DNA of 64,000 nt from Methanosphaera stadtmanae. Its GTDB lineage: Archaea > Methanobacteriota > Methanobacteria > Methanobacteriales > Methanobacteriaceae. Below, in pieces: positions 55,570-64,000 of this stretch. The stretch lies in NCBI GenBank assembly GCA_015062805.1, contig SUTQ01000002.1, positions 62,001-126,000 of the forward strand, given 5' to 3'. The position numbers and the translations under genes are program-made. A model generated the notes under the pieces. It saw nothing but the letters and a program-made list of their open reading frames with translations, did no database searches and was not told where the DNA came from. Position 1 is the first letter of the stretch, and every line of letters starts with the position of its first letter.

Positions 55570-56940
55570 TTAACTATTTCTTCCAAGTTTATAATCCGGA
55601 TGTATGTGCATGAAAATGTTTTCCAGGTCATTTATGTTTTCATTATTAATTATTATTTCAACAGGATTTAATTCGTAGTTTTGGGTAATTTCATCTTTAA
55701 TGTTTTTTCCTAATTTTAATATGCTTCTATTTTCCTCTTTAACAATATTTTCGACCATTTCTTGTACAGATTTATATTTTCTTTCCGAAATTGCAATCCA
55801 TTTGTTGTTTTTGATGTAAGCTTGAGGGTATTTTTCTTTAAAGTTAAAACCGTTTTCGTTATATTTAACTAGGGGACCATTGTGAATTTTTACATTGGAT
55901 AATTTATCAACCTCATATTCCAAAATGATATGTGCTTTATTATCTGAATCAATATAATAATTGCTCTCGATAATATTAAAATCATACATTTCGGACACGC
56001 TGATAAATGAGTTCATTGTTTTAGTAATTTGTGGATAAATCACGTCATCAGGTAATTCAGGAACATTAAATGATAGAACATAACATTTTGTTCCCCTTTT
56101 TTTGAATTCGTTAATCAATTCATCTTTATTAACAATAATTTTCCTATCTTTAAAGAAGTCTTTTGAAGGATTTTTTATAAAGTTACGGCAAGCTATGATG
56201 AATTCGGAAAATTTTTGCATACTTAATGCAGCTGCCACATTCCTATTTTTGTCAACAGGGTCAATGACTATCAACGGATCTTTGTAATTGTTACTGGTAC
56301 CATAATCTTCTAAATCTATTTTATAACGGTTATGCCATTTATTTGCAGCAGTTTCAATTACATTTTCGAAACTTTGATACTTTAATATTAATAATTCACA
56401 GAGATATCCTGAAAATCCATTAACTTTGGCATTTGCACCATAGGTATTGACAGAGGTCATAAATTTTTTTAGTAATAATACCTGATTTGCTTCTTCATCT
56501 GTCAGATGTTCTTGAACATAGTCAGTATGTAGGATTGTTCTATCTACTGCTGATTTTAGTTCACTGGCATCTTTAATGTTATAGCAAGGTACAAAATCAA
56601 CTTCAAAGTCGTCAATAATTCCCGTAACATAGGGGTGGGAAGCATATCTTATTTCCTTTTTGCCGTTTACCTGTTCAATGCAATATTGTCCTAATTCAAG
56701 ACCATATTCTTTTAATTTTTCTTCGGAATATGTTAAGGGAAATGTAATAAAAATGTCGATATCTGCTTTATCCATCAATGAAGTTTTCTTTGCCATTGAA
56801 CCTACTAGTCTACAGTTTATTTCAATGTTTTTATCGTTGGCATAGTCTTTAATGATTTTCATTAATTTATTGGAGAAATTCATGACTCTTTGTCGTTCTT
56901 CAACAGAAGGTTCTATTTCTTTCAATATTTCTTTGTAAAT
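55570..56940 (-). CDS. cca: Archaeal CCA-adding enzyme, probable ATT start
   Basis: Class I tRNA nucleotidyltransferase that adds CCA to tRNA 3' ends; about 456 residues. It has the nucleotidyltransferase signature RLVGSMAKKTSLMDKADIDIFITFP with the catalytic acid pair, GKKEIRYASHPYVTGIIDDFEVDFVPCYNI, and the VNTYGANAKVNGFSGYLCELL segment. AGGTGAT at 56950-56944 points to ATT 56940 (or 56943) as the start. The only upstream ATG (57012) overlaps cbiT, lacks a ribosome site and adds an unlikely hydrophobic stretch. Archaeal homologues need the helix just before the signature, which rules out a later ATG. It follows cbiT by about 46 nt. Confidence 0.9.
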   Translation of the reverse strand: MYKEILKEIEPSVEERQRVMNFSNKLMKIIKDYANDKNIEINCRLVGSMAKKTSLMDKADIDIFITFPLTYSEEKLKEYGLELGQYCIEQVNGKKEIRYASHPYVTGIIDDFEVDFVPCYNIKDASELKSAVDRTILHTDYVQEHLTDEEANQVLLLKKFMTSVNTYGANAKVNGFSGYLCELLILKYQSFENVIETAANKWHNRYKIDLEDYGTSNNYKDPLIVIDPVDKNRNVAAALSMQKFSEFIIACRNFIKNPSKDFFKDRKIIVNKDELINEFKKRGTKCYVLSFNVPELPDDVIYPQITKTMNSFISVSEMYDFNIIESNYYIDSDNKAHIILEYEVDKLSNVKIHNGPLVKYNENGFNFKEKYPQAYIKNNKWIAISERKYKSVQEMVENIVKEENRSILKLGKNIKDEITQNYELNPVEIIINNENINDLENIFMHIHPDYKLGRNS

Positions 56941-56989
56941 AATATCACCTAAACAAAAATAGCTAAAAAAGGAGGGGAAGATAGAAAAA

Positions 56990-57565
56990 TTAGATTTTTT
57001 TAGCACTAACAATGGTTATAGGATTTAGTGCTTTCATCATTACTCCACGATCGAGTATTGTTCCACGGGATACGTTTAATGAAACAACTTCCGGTTCGGC
57101 TCCTAAATCTTTAAGCATACGTACGGCATCAGTTGCTGTTTCTAAAACTATTGAAGTAATAATTATTTTTCCACCTACTGGAAGTTTGAGATAACCAGTT
57201 TCAATAATATTTTCAATATTTCCGTTACTGCCCCCAATCATAAGTTTTGTGAAGTCTTCTATTTCATCTAATGCGGCAAGTGCCTCATTTTCTATTAGTT
57301 CCACTTTATTTTGTAACCCAAATTTTTCTAAGTTGCAGCGTGTTGTTTGAATAGCCTCTGGGTTCATATCAATACTGTATACTTTGCGTGCTCTTTTTGC
57401 AAACTCTAGAGTTAATCCACCCGTTCCACATCCAACATCTATTACAACATCTTCATCAGTTAAACTTGTTTTACTGATTACTAATGCTCTAATTTCTTCT
57501 TTTGTTGGGCCCGGTACTTTTTCTGTTTTAATAAACTCGTCATCTGGTGTTATGTCGAAATACAT
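56990..57565 (-). CDS. cbiT: Cobalt-precorrin-6B/7 C15-methyltransferase (decarboxylating)
   Basis: SAM enzyme of anaerobic cobamide synthesis that methylates C15 and removes the C12 acetate carboxylate. The N-terminus has the specific IKTEKVPGPTKEEIRALVISK motif, and the SAM-binding DVGCGTGGLTLEFA is at about residues 42-55. MIGGSNGNIENII and the end are also family-like. The 191-residue length is normal. GGAG precedes the ATG. It is followed by cca. With cbiL at 8652 it supports de novo corrin synthesis. Confidence 0.93.
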   Translation of the reverse strand: MYFDITPDDEFIKTEKVPGPTKEEIRALVISKTSLTDEDVVIDVGCGTGGLTLEFAKRARKVYSIDMNPEAIQTTRCNLEKFGLQNKVELIENEALAALDEIEDFTKLMIGGSNGNIENIIETGYLKLPVGGKIIITSIVLETATDAVRMLKDLGAEPEVVSLNVSRGTILDRGVMMKALNPITIVSAKKI

Positions 57566-57603
57566 TTTAAAGTCTCCAATTTTTTTTTAACTGATAATTA
57601 TTA

Positions 57604-58158
57604 TTATTGTTTCCATTTAGTAAATAAGTTATTATCGATATTCATAATGTCTAATATTTTTCCAACAATAAAATTTATTTGATCATCTAATGTTTGAGGT
57701 TTGTGATAAAATCCGGGCATAGCAGGTAAAATTATAGCACCTTCTCTGCTGATATTGGCCATATTTTCTAAATGTACTGTTCTTAAAGGAGTTTCTCTAG
57801 GAACAATTATTAATTGTCTTCTTTCTTTTAAAGTTACATCAGCAACTCTAGAAATAACATTATCCCCATAACCATTGCTTATCGCAGATAAAGTTTTCAT
57901 GCTGCATGGAATAATTACTGAGGCATCAAATTTAAATGATCCACTATTGACTATAGCATTTAAATCATTTTCATCATAAACAAATGTAGCAATTTTTTCA
58001 ACATCGGTTATTGAATAATTTGTTTCATATTCCATGATGTCTTTTGCTATTGATGAAATTATTAAGTGTGTTTCAACATTATTTTTTTGAAGTTCTTCAA
58101 GCAATCGAATTCCCAATATGACTCCACTTGCACCACTAATTCCTACAATTACTCTCAT
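57604..58158 (-). CDS. ubiX: UbiX-type flavin prenyltransferase
   Basis: Forms prenylated FMN, the cofactor of UbiD-type decarboxylases. The N-terminus VIVGISGASGVILGIRLLEEL and later PCSMKTLSAISNGYGDNVISR and IVPRETPLRTVHLENM are characteristic. ATG 58158 is chosen because ATGAGGAAAA precedes it; the in-frame start at 58209 overlaps thpR and adds 17 unrelated residues. Length is 184. It follows thpR by about 10 nt. Its partner UbiD is not in the window. Confidence 0.93.
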   Translation of the reverse strand: MRVIVGISGASGVILGIRLLEELQKNNVETHLIISSIAKDIMEYETNYSITDVEKIATFVYDENDLNAIVNSGSFKFDASVIIPCSMKTLSAISNGYGDNVISRVADVTLKERRQLIIVPRETPLRTVHLENMANISREGAIILPAMPGFYHKPQTLDDQINFIVGKILDIMNIDNNLFTKWKQ

Positions 58159-58168
58159 ATTTTTTTCC

Positions 58169-58723
58169 TCATAAATTAAATTCTTTAATGTTTTTATAAA
58201 TAGGTCCATTAGGTGTTAATTTACTGGATTTAAGATAAATCTTTTTAACTTCCATTTTGCCGTGATATTTTTTATTAAGCTTTTTCAATGTTTGGGTAAG
58301 TTTTTCTTTGTCAGAAATGCTTTTTACTCGCCCAATAGTAATGTGAGGAACATAATTTTTTTCCTTTTTAAATCCAATTTTATTGAATTTTTTATCCAGT
58401 TCTTCAATTAATTCGACTGTTGTATTGTTTTTATCCTTTATTCCAGTCCAAATTACTCGAGGATTATAAATATTGGGGAATGCACCTATATTAACTACTT
58501 TTATAGTATATGTTTCTTTATCTTTAATGCTTTGGTTAACGATATCCGTAATTTGTTCAATTCGAGTATTATCTATTTCACCAAAGAACTTTAAAGTTAA
58601 GTGAATATTCTCTACTTCAACAAATTTAATATTTGAAGATTCACTATCCTCAATAATTTCCTGTGATTCTTCTATTTTATTTTTAATGTAAGGTTCAATT
58701 TCGATAGCTAAAAATGTACGCAT
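58169..58723 (-). CDS. thpR: RNA 2',3'-cyclic phosphodiesterase (2H family)
   Basis: LigT/ThpR-type enzyme of the 2H phosphoesterase family, 184 residues. The two catalytic H-x-T/I-x motifs are HLTL at residues 41-44 and HITI at 127-130, with FLAIEIEP at the start. It opens 2',3'-cyclic phosphate ends of RNA, perhaps in tRNA splicing or repair. GAGGAG precedes the ATG. Genes for ThpR and the CCA enzyme are often near each other in archaea, and here they are separated only by ubiX and cbiT. Confidence 0.93.
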   Translation of the reverse strand: MRTFLAIEIEPYIKNKIEESQEIIEDSESSNIKFVEVENIHLTLKFFGEIDNTRIEQITDIVNQSIKDKETYTIKVVNIGAFPNIYNPRVIWTGIKDKNNTTVELIEELDKKFNKIGFKKEKNYVPHITIGRVKSISDKEKLTQTLKKLNKKYHGKMEVKKIYLKSSKLTPNGPIYKNIKEFNL

Positions 58724-58813
58724 ATGAACTCCTCATTATTCGTATTTTAAAAAAAAGAGTTGATATTGATAATAGTTATCAATATAATAATAATACAATG
58801 GTAGTCAAATAAA

Positions 58814-59893
58814 TCATTTTTCAATAATTTGTTCTTCTATTGCCATTCCAAAGTGTCTTGCACCATCAGTAAAGTAAGCTAGTACTTTGTCTCCCACTTT
58901 TAAATCTGATACTGAAATAGGTTCTCCTTTTTCAGTAACTAATCTGATGGTTTCAGCATTTTGAACTAATGTTTTTATTTTTTGTCCATTGTTTTCGGCT
59001 TCAATAACTAATAAAGGTCTTCTTTCTATTTTAGAACGTCCAATAATGGCAGTTTTAGCTTCACCTTTGGTATTGATTGTTATGACTTCATCTCCTGCTT
59101 CTAATTCTGAGAGATATCTTGTTTTGTTACCTGGGGTCATAACATATGCATGAACTGCTCCGGCATTTACTCTAAATGGGCGGGAAGCAACGTATTCACT
59201 TTCTAAGGATTCGCTATGTACCATGAATAATCCTGAAGCAAATGATCCTATTAGCATTCCTTCTCCGACTTCCATAATGGAACAGGTATCTACACAGACC
59301 CTGTCACCTAAACCGACACTTTCAACTTTTGTAACGGTAGCTTCTTTAAGTTCATAGATTTCTTTAGAAGTTTTTTCAATCAGACTTCCCAGTTTTCTGA
59401 TTTCATTTCCGTCATTTGAAGACAATAAGACACCATCCGAACCATGTTCCATTGTTTCTAAAGCCAATTTCGCTTCTTCATAATTAGGTACATCAACCAT
59501 TATTTTGGAGGTACGTTCTTGGAGACTTGCTATGATGTTTTCTAGTGGTATAACTTTCCAATTTTTACCTTTTAAAATCACGTAATCTGCAACAGTTCCT
59601 AATTTTGAAACTAATAATTCATCTTCTTTGTTGTTAATTTCGATATAAACTGCAACTTCTTTTCCACTTTCTTTAGCTTCTTTAACATCTTCTATGGAAA
59701 TTTGTTCCTCATTTTCCAGTAATAGTATGTCAGAATCTGTTTTGTTGGATACTATTTTCACATTACCCAATTCTTTAATACTTTCAGAATTGTCAAAATC
59801 CATTATGTATTCAATTCCAGATTCTAAAGAACTTACTATTGCATCTTTACGGTCATTCCAGGTACCTGTTGGTCTTACCCATGCAAATTTCAT
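58814..59893 (-). CDS. aroB': 3-Dehydroquinate synthase II (archaeal AroB')
   Basis: Cyclises 2-amino-3,7-dideoxy-hept-6-ulosonate to 3-dehydroquinate with NAD, the archaeal entry into aromatic amino acid synthesis. The N-terminus MKFAWVRPTGTWNDRKDAIVSSLESGIEY is diagnostic, and the C-terminal half (VESVGLGDRVCVDTCSIM to GMLIGSFASGLFMVHSE, then RPFRVNAGAVHAY) is strongly conserved. Length is 359, as expected. AAGGAAGT precedes the ATG. It lies 14 nt downstream of aroA', whose product is its substrate. Confidence 0.95.
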   Translation of the reverse strand: MKFAWVRPTGTWNDRKDAIVSSLESGIEYIMDFDNSESIKELGNVKIVSNKTDSDILLLENEEQISIEDVKEAKESGKEVAVYIEINNKEDELLVSKLGTVADYVILKGKNWKVIPLENIIASLQERTSKIMVDVPNYEEAKLALETMEHGSDGVLLSSNDGNEIRKLGSLIEKTSKEIYELKEATVTKVESVGLGDRVCVDTCSIMEVGEGMLIGSFASGLFMVHSESLESEYVASRPFRVNAGAVHAYVMTPGNKTRYLSELEAGDEVITINTKGEAKTAIIGRSKIERRPLLVIEAENNGQKIKTLVQNAETIRLVTEKGEPISVSDLKVGDKVLAYFTDGARHFGMAIEEQIIEK

Positions 59894-59907
59894 ATCTATT
59901 GACTTCC

Positions 59908-60702
59908 TTATTCGTTTATTATTTTTAAAGCTTCATCAGGACTCATTCTATTATGAACGATTTCAACTAAAGCTTTGGTCATTTTGGTAGGATTTTTTGC
60001 TTGGAAAACATTTCTTCCAATAGCAATTCCAGCACCACCTACTTCAATTGCATCGTACACCATTTCTAACAATTGTTTATCGGTTTCTACTTTAGGTCCA
60101 CCAGCAATTATTACAGGAACAGGACAACCATCAACAACTTCTTTGAATGTATCTGGATCACCAGTATAGTTGGTTTTTACAATATCTGCACCTAATTCTG
60201 CACCTACTCTTGCAGCTAGTTTAACTACTTCTGGGTCATGTTCGTTTTCAATTTTAGGCCCTCTTGGGTACATCATTGCTAAAAGAGGCATTCCCCATTT
60301 GTCACATTCTTCTGCGATTCTACCAGTACTTTTTAACATTTCTGGTTCTTTTTCTGAACCGATGTTTATGTGTACACTTACAGCATCTGCACCTAGTTGT
60401 AGGGCTTTTTCCACACTTGTGACTTGAACTTTGTGGTAAGGGTCAACACTTAAGTCAGTACTTGCAGATAAATGTAAAATTAACCCTATATCTTTTCCGT
60501 ATCCACGGTGACCATTTTTTACCATACCTTTATGCATTAAAACTGCATTTGCTCCACCACTTGCGACAGAATCAATTGTTTCAGTCATATTTATTAATCC
60601 TGGAATTGGTCCTCCAGAAATTCCATGGTCCATTGGAGCTATTACACATTTTCCAGTTTTACGGTTAATAATTCTTTCAATTCTAATTTTTTTTCCTATC
60701 AT
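59908..60702 (-). CDS. aroA': 2-Amino-3,7-dideoxy-D-threo-hept-6-ulosonate synthase (AroA')
   Basis: Class I aldolase-like enzyme that makes the six-carbon-plus precursor of dehydroquinate from a deoxyketohexose phosphate and aspartate semialdehyde. It begins [35 protein letters not shown], and the Schiff-base Lys is in [18 protein letters not shown] and [13 protein letters not shown] bind phosphate. The family is shared with fructose-bisphosphate aldolase, but adjacency to aroB' supports this role. Length is 264. CGTGAT precedes the ATG. Both genes form one operon. Confidence 0.93.
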   Translation of the reverse strand: MIGKKIRIERIINRKTGKCVIAPMDHGISGGPIPGLINMTETIDSVASGGANAVLMHKGMVKNGHRGYGKDIGLILHLSASTDLSVDPYHKVQVTSVEKALQLGADAVSVHINIGSEKEPEMLKSTGRIAEECDKWGMPLLAMMYPRGPKIENEHDPEVVKLAARVGAELGADIVKTNYTGDPDTFKEVVDGCPVPVIIAGGPKVETDKQLLEMVYDAIEVGGAGIAIGRNVFQAKNPTKMTKALVEIVHNRMSPDEALKIINE

Positions 60703-60875
60703 TGTATCACGTTCTAATTATTGAAATGAATCTATCATAATTATATTATTATCTATATTCTTTTTTCTTTAAACATTTTTTTTTAATTTTAAATTTCATT
60801 GGGAAATATGGATATTATATTAGTGGATATATCTATTTTTACTCAAATCTTTTTTTTAGACTATAAACTAACCTT

Positions 60876-61403
60876 TTATAATTTTTTTGACCATAATTTT
60901 AGTTCTTTTAAATTATTTGGAACAATATTGTCTGCTGATGAATCTAGATATCCATAATCAGATTTAATTTTTTCATTTGTGGTTGATGAATTGATGAAAT
61001 CAATTAATCCTCTGTTTCTAATTAAACTTACTCTAGGTTTTAAGATAGAAGACCAAATGAAGAATACTTTAAAAACTGTGTCTGGATGGTATCCACCACC
61101 CAAATCAACACATAAGACATCTATTTTTTCACATTTATTAACAAAGTCATATAATACTTCTTCATTTCTCACATCCACATTAAAAAATTGGATGTTGTTA
61201 TATTCAATTCCCAGGTTGCTCATGGCTTCAAAACTTTCAGGACTATTATCAAAGGCATAAACAATTCCATCCTGATTTAATTTGGATATTATCTTAGTTG
61301 AAGTACCAATATGGCATCCTATTTCAACAACATTGTCAAATGTTTTAATATTGTTTATCATATCCTCCTGGTATTTTCGTCTATCGTAACTAATATGAAT
61401 CAT
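60876..61403 (-). CDS. Class I SAM methyltransferase-like protein
   Basis: A 175-residue protein with the nucleotide-binding-like VVEIGCHIGTSTKIIS (E-x-G-x3-G) near residues 26-41, an acidic residue after strand 2 (YAFDNSPES) and IDVLCVDLGGGYHPD in the position of motif IV. The rest is short compared with full enzymes, so it may be a small methyltransferase or a degenerate one. The ATG follows GGAGCGAAT and overlaps the end of the flavoprotein gene by 14 nt, so they are co-translated. Substrate is unknown. Confidence 0.72.
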   Translation of the reverse strand: MIHISYDRRKYQEDMINNIKTFDNVVEIGCHIGTSTKIISKLNQDGIVYAFDNSPESFEAMSNLGIEYNNIQFFNVDVRNEEVLYDFVNKCEKIDVLCVDLGGGYHPDTVFKVFFIWSSILKPRVSLIRNRGLIDFINSSTTNEKIKSDYGYLDSSADNIVPNNLKELKLWSKKL

Positions 61404-62637
61404 TTAAAATTCGCTCCAGGATAGTTTTTGATGCTAATACTCCAGTTGAATAAGCTTGTTGCAAGTTGTATCCTCCACTAATTCCACATCCTTCGATAAG
61501 TTCTCCAACTATAAAAAGATTTTCAACAAGTTTGGATTCAAATGTATTTGGATCTATTTCATTTCGTTTAACACCGCTATTTGTAACAAAGGCTTCCTTT
61601 TCCAAGACTTCTGAAACATTTAATGTTAATCTTTTAAGGGAATCTCTGATTTTTATTCTTTCTTTTTTGTTGATTTGATTAAGAATCTTTGTTGAATCAA
61701 TATTTAGATAATTGAGGTATTCATTTGCCATTCTTTTTGGTAAATAGTTATGTAAATATGTTTTGATAGTTTTATTACTGTTTTTAGAAAAGTCTTCTTG
61801 TAATTTATTATCAAGTTCTTCATAAGAGTAATGTTCACAAAAATCAAGATTTATTATAACACTTTGATTTTTTCTTAAATATTTTTCAATTTCCATACTG
61901 TTATTCAATATTACAGGACCACTAATTCCGTTGTGTGTGAATATGATGGAGCCATTATCTTTTACAATGGATTTTTTATTGGATTTGATTTCTAATTTTA
62001 CTTCAATATCTATTCCTTGTAGGTTGTTTATCCATGTTTCTTTAATTTTAATTGGAGATAATCCACCCATCTGTTTTGTAATGGTATGTCCAAATTCTTC
62101 AACGAATTTATATCCATCACCTGTAGATCCAGTTTGGGGATATGTATTTCCACCAGTAGCTATTATTACAAATTTGGATTTATACGTTCTTGAATCATTA
62201 GTTTTAACAATGAATAAATCGTTTTTCTTCTTCAAATATTTTACATTAACGTTTAATTCATATTTTGTGGCTCTATTGTTTAAAATTTTTGTAAAAGTTT
62301 TCTGTACAGTTGAAGCTTTGTCTGATACTGGAAATACGCGTTCATTTTCTTCAACTTTTGTTTTACAATCATTTTTTTCAAGTAAATTTATTATGTCTTT
62401 ATTGAAGAAATTTGAAAAAGCGGTTCTGTAAAAATTTCCTCCGTTGTAAAAACTTTTCACATAGTTTTCTAGGGTGTTATTGTTGGTAATGTTACATCTG
62501 CCACCACCGGTAATAAGAATTTTTTTTCCTAAAATATCGTTTTTTTCCAACAAAATACTTTTTTTATCATCCAGGTGAATTGCAGATAATAATCCACTAC
62601 TTCCTCCACCTATAATTATGGTATTGTAAACAGTCAT
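61390..62637 (-). CDS. BaiN/HI0933-family FAD-dependent oxidoreductase
   Basis: A 415-residue flavoprotein of the HI0933/YhiN family. FAD-binding IIIGGGSSGLLSAIHL is at the N-terminus, GKKILITGGGRCNITNNN follows at about residues 37-54, IIATGGNTYPQTGSTGDGY at about 155, and GVKRNEIDPNTFESKLVENLFIVGE-CGISGGYNLQQAYSTG at the end. GGATGAT precedes the ATG. Bacterial relatives reduce bile-acid intermediates, but most members have no known substrate. It is co-transcribed with the methyltransferase-like gene. Confidence 0.88.
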   Translation of the reverse strand: MTVYNTIIIGGGSSGLLSAIHLDDKKSILLEKNDILGKKILITGGGRCNITNNNTLENYVKSFYNGGNFYRTAFSNFFNKDIINLLEKNDCKTKVEENERVFPVSDKASTVQKTFTKILNNRATKYELNVNVKYLKKKNDLFIVKTNDSRTYKSKFVIIATGGNTYPQTGSTGDGYKFVEEFGHTITKQMGGLSPIKIKETWINNLQGIDIEVKLEIKSNKKSIVKDNGSIIFTHNGISGPVILNNSMEIEKYLRKNQSVIINLDFCEHYSYEELDNKLQEDFSKNSNKTIKTYLHNYLPKRMANEYLNYLNIDSTKILNQINKKERIKIRDSLKRLTLNVSEVLEKEAFVTNSGVKRNEIDPNTFESKLVENLFIVGELIEGCGISGGYNLQQAYSTGVLASKTILERILNDSY

Positions 62638-62695
62638 TTTATCATCCTAATTAAAAAATAGAAAGAGTTATTCAGGTAAAGAATATTTAGGGGGG

Positions 62696-63274
62696 TTATT
62701 CATTTAAATTCATTAAAACATGATATACTCTTTGGAAAACAGTAATATAACTTAAAACGGTTAGTAAACCAATAGTACAAATCATTATTGTGTGTGAACC
62801 ACCTGCGAGTGCAGCTATAAAAGAACCTAGTGTAATAATAAGTAATCTTTCAGCACGTTCTGCTATACCCACAGAACATTTTATTCCTTCTTGTTCAGCT
62901 CTTGAACGGACGTAACTCACGGTAAGTGAGGCATGTATAGCCAAAGCTCCTAATATTGGGTCAACAAATCCACTATATATGATTCCTATAAGAATTGCGG
63001 CATCTGCAAAGCGATCACAAGTTGAATCTAAAAATCCTCCAAACTTTGTTCTACGATTTTGTGAACGAGCAATAGCTCCATCAATCATATCACAAATTCC
63101 ACTAATAATAATAAATAACGCCCCTGCAGCCAAATTACCTGATGCAAATAATACCCCAGAGAAAATACTAATAAATAATCCAATTATTGTCACAATATTG
63201 GGGTCTATTTCTATTTTTTCACCAATTTGGTTGGTGATTTTATTCGTTCGTGGTCGTAATTTATCATTTAGCAT
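62696..63274 (-). CDS. CDP-alcohol phosphatidyltransferase (archaetidylinositol phosphate synthase type)
   Basis: Integral membrane enzyme of phospholipid synthesis with about six spans. The complete signature D-x2-DG-x2-AR-x8-G-x3-D-x3-D runs from Asp62 to Asp87 in DMIDGAIARSQNRRTKFGGFLDSTCDR. At 192 residues it matches the archaeal AIP synthases, which join CDP-archaeol and inositol phosphate. Archaetidylserine or glycerol-phosphate synthase activity cannot be excluded. It is divergent from the Sua5 gene, 65 bp away, sharing a TATA-rich region. Confidence 0.85.
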   Translation of the reverse strand: MLNDKLRPRTNKITNQIGEKIEIDPNIVTIIGLFISIFSGVLFASGNLAAGALFIIISGICDMIDGAIARSQNRRTKFGGFLDSTCDRFADAAILIGIIYSGFVDPILGALAIHASLTVSYVRSRAEQEGIKCSVGIAERAERLLIITLGSFIAALAGGSHTIMICTIGLLTVLSYITVFQRVYHVLMNLNE

Positions 63275-63292
63275 ACTCTTTTATTTATAAAT

Positions 63293-63308
63293 TAAAATAT
63301 ATATAATT
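63293..63308. promoter_or_regulatory. TATA-rich shared promoter region
   Basis: AAAATATATATAA near 63294-63306 could serve the rightward Sua5 gene (start about 33 nt away, short leader) and, read in reverse, the leftward CDP-alcohol transferase. Which element is used cannot be told. Confidence 0.4.
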
Positions 63309-63338
63309 AATAATCGAATATTTTATAAAAATGATATA

Positions 63339-63956
63339 ATGAATGTATTTAACTACAATTATGGGGATAATCTTAAAAAAATTGTGGATTGTTTAAAAGA
63401 GGGTAAAATAGTAGTTTATCCTACAGACACAATATATGGTATTGCGGCTGATATAAATAATGTAGAAGCAATAAAAAGGGTATTTTGGACTAAAAAACGT
63501 TCATTTGATAAACCATTATCAATTTGTTTTCATGATACTTACCAATTAGAAAATTATGTTTTCTTGTCTGATGAAATTAAAAAAATACTGAAAAAAGCAT
63601 TGCCTGGACCATATACTTTTTTATTAGAAAAAAAAGATAACATTTCTCCATTATTAACTGCAAACACATCTATTGTTGGTGTAAGAATTCCTGAAAACAT
63701 AGTTTCATATGAATTAACTAGTGATTTTCCGATTACAAGTACTAGTGCTAATATTTCTGATTATCCTACTTATACTAACATATTGCAAATTCAAAAGCAG
63801 TTGGGAAATAATGTGGATGTTTATATCAATCAAGGCGAACTTGAAAATAATCAGCCATCAACAATAATTGATTTAACTAATAAAAAACCAGTACTTATAA
63901 GAAAAGGAATATATGATGAAAAATTATTAGATAAAATTCTAAAAATTAATTTATAA
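63339..63956 (+). CDS. Sua5/YrdC/YciO-family threonylcarbamoyl-AMP synthase
   Basis: A 205-residue protein with the YrdC fold: GKIVVYPTDTIYGIAADINNVEAIKRVFWTKKRSFDKPLSICFHD near residues 22-66, ALPGPYTFLLEKK at 85-100, VGVRIPENIVSYEL and ITSTSANIS. The family makes threonylcarbamoyl-AMP for the t6A37 tRNA modification. It lacks the C-terminal Sua5 domain, so it is YrdC-only. Its start ATG has little leader. The next gene follows 34 bp later on the same strand. Confidence 0.9.
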   Translation: MNVFNYNYGDNLKKIVDCLKEGKIVVYPTDTIYGIAADINNVEAIKRVFWTKKRSFDKPLSICFHDTYQLENYVFLSDEIKKILKKALPGPYTFLLEKKDNISPLLTANTSIVGVRIPENIVSYELTSDFPITSTSANISDYPTYTNILQIQKQLGNNVDVYINQGELENNQPSTIIDLTNKKPVLIRKGIYDEKLLDKILKINL

Positions 63957-63990
63957 CAATTGATAAAACATTACTTAAGGAAGGTTTATT

Positions 63991-64000
63991 ATGTCTGTAA
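63991..64000 (+). CDS. Start of a gene running off the window
   Basis: AAGGAAGG (63978-63985) followed by ATG 63991 looks like a good ribosome site and start. Only three codons and one base are inside the window, so the product cannot be named. Confidence 0.45.

Noticed and set aside
55570-55572. Stop-codon readthrough from cca into the downstream fragment
   Set aside because: Checking the frame shows the fragment is not in frame with cca, and a TAG closes the cca frame seven codons later.
1-64000. tRNA, rRNA, CRISPR, transposons, prophage, toxin-antitoxin or restriction genes
   Set aside because: No GC-rich structured stretch, direct-repeat array, transposase-like protein or related motif was seen by eye in either strand.

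Overview
The window is very AT-rich (roughly 30% G+C by eye) and archaeal. It encodes a two-subunit archaeal primase, archaeal shikimate-entry enzymes (AroA'/AroB' type), an archaeal CCA-adding enzyme, cobamide methyltransferases CbiL and CbiT, an archaetidylinositol-phosphate-synthase-type CDP-alcohol transferase, a formylmethanofuran:tetrahydromethanopterin formyltransferase homologue, and a surface protein with a pseudomurein-binding repeat. Together these point to a methanogen of the Methanobacteriales; the base composition and the large glycosyltransferase set fit Methanosphaera best. The genus is an inference. I saw no rRNA, tRNA, CRISPR array, insertion sequence or prophage.

Layout. 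Positions 1-9347 are mostly housekeeping: the tail of an unknown gene, argF, hisF, a proteasome-like Ntn hydrolase, an OGG-type DNA glycosylase, cyclophilin, a SpoIIM-like membrane protein, argD, a DinG/XPD-type helicase and cbiL. Positions 9358-37408 are a 28-kb cell-surface glycan locus. It holds nine GT4-type and four GT2-type glycosyltransferases, a large GT-C-like membrane protein, two Wzx-type flippases, two NAD-sugar epimerases, UDP-galactopyranose mutase, a LicD-family transferase, a DUF1616-like membrane protein, a pseudomurein-binding surface protein and an HTH-V4R regulator. A perfect 10-bp inverted repeat lies beside the promoter of the large leftward operon next to that regulator.

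Positions 37505-40377 hold an operon of a HAD-like protein, a divergent Ftr homologue and a PfkB kinase, followed by ExoD-like, Nudix-like, MnmC-like, THUMP-like and pilin-like genes. Positions 45960-53568 hold a MraY/WecA-type phosphoglycosyltransferase, a double-HTH protein, a DUF530-like protein, metG and, facing away, priL-priS. Positions 53568-55570 look decayed: a C-terminally short UbiB/ABC1 kinase-like gene lies between a gene-poor stretch and a coding-like fragment. Positions 55570-64000 carry cca, cbiT, ubiX, thpR, aroB', aroA', a methyltransferase-like gene, a BaiN-type flavoprotein, the CDP-alcohol transferase and a Sua5-type gene.

Translation signals. Most genes have Shine-Dalgarno sequences close to GGAGGTGAT, and several start at internal ATG or TTG codons rather than at the longest possible start. 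Three genes (a GT2 near 11135, the surface protein at 14588 and cca near 56940) have no acceptable ATG, GTG or TTG start and appear to begin at ATT. Three others appear leaderless or nearly so.

The most promising less-described items are the HAD/Ftr-like/PfkB operon, the solitary Thr-nucleophile Ntn hydrolase, the apparent AUU initiation, and the LicD- and Glf-containing surface glycan locus with its putative operator. All function calls come from reading motifs; no database search was possible.
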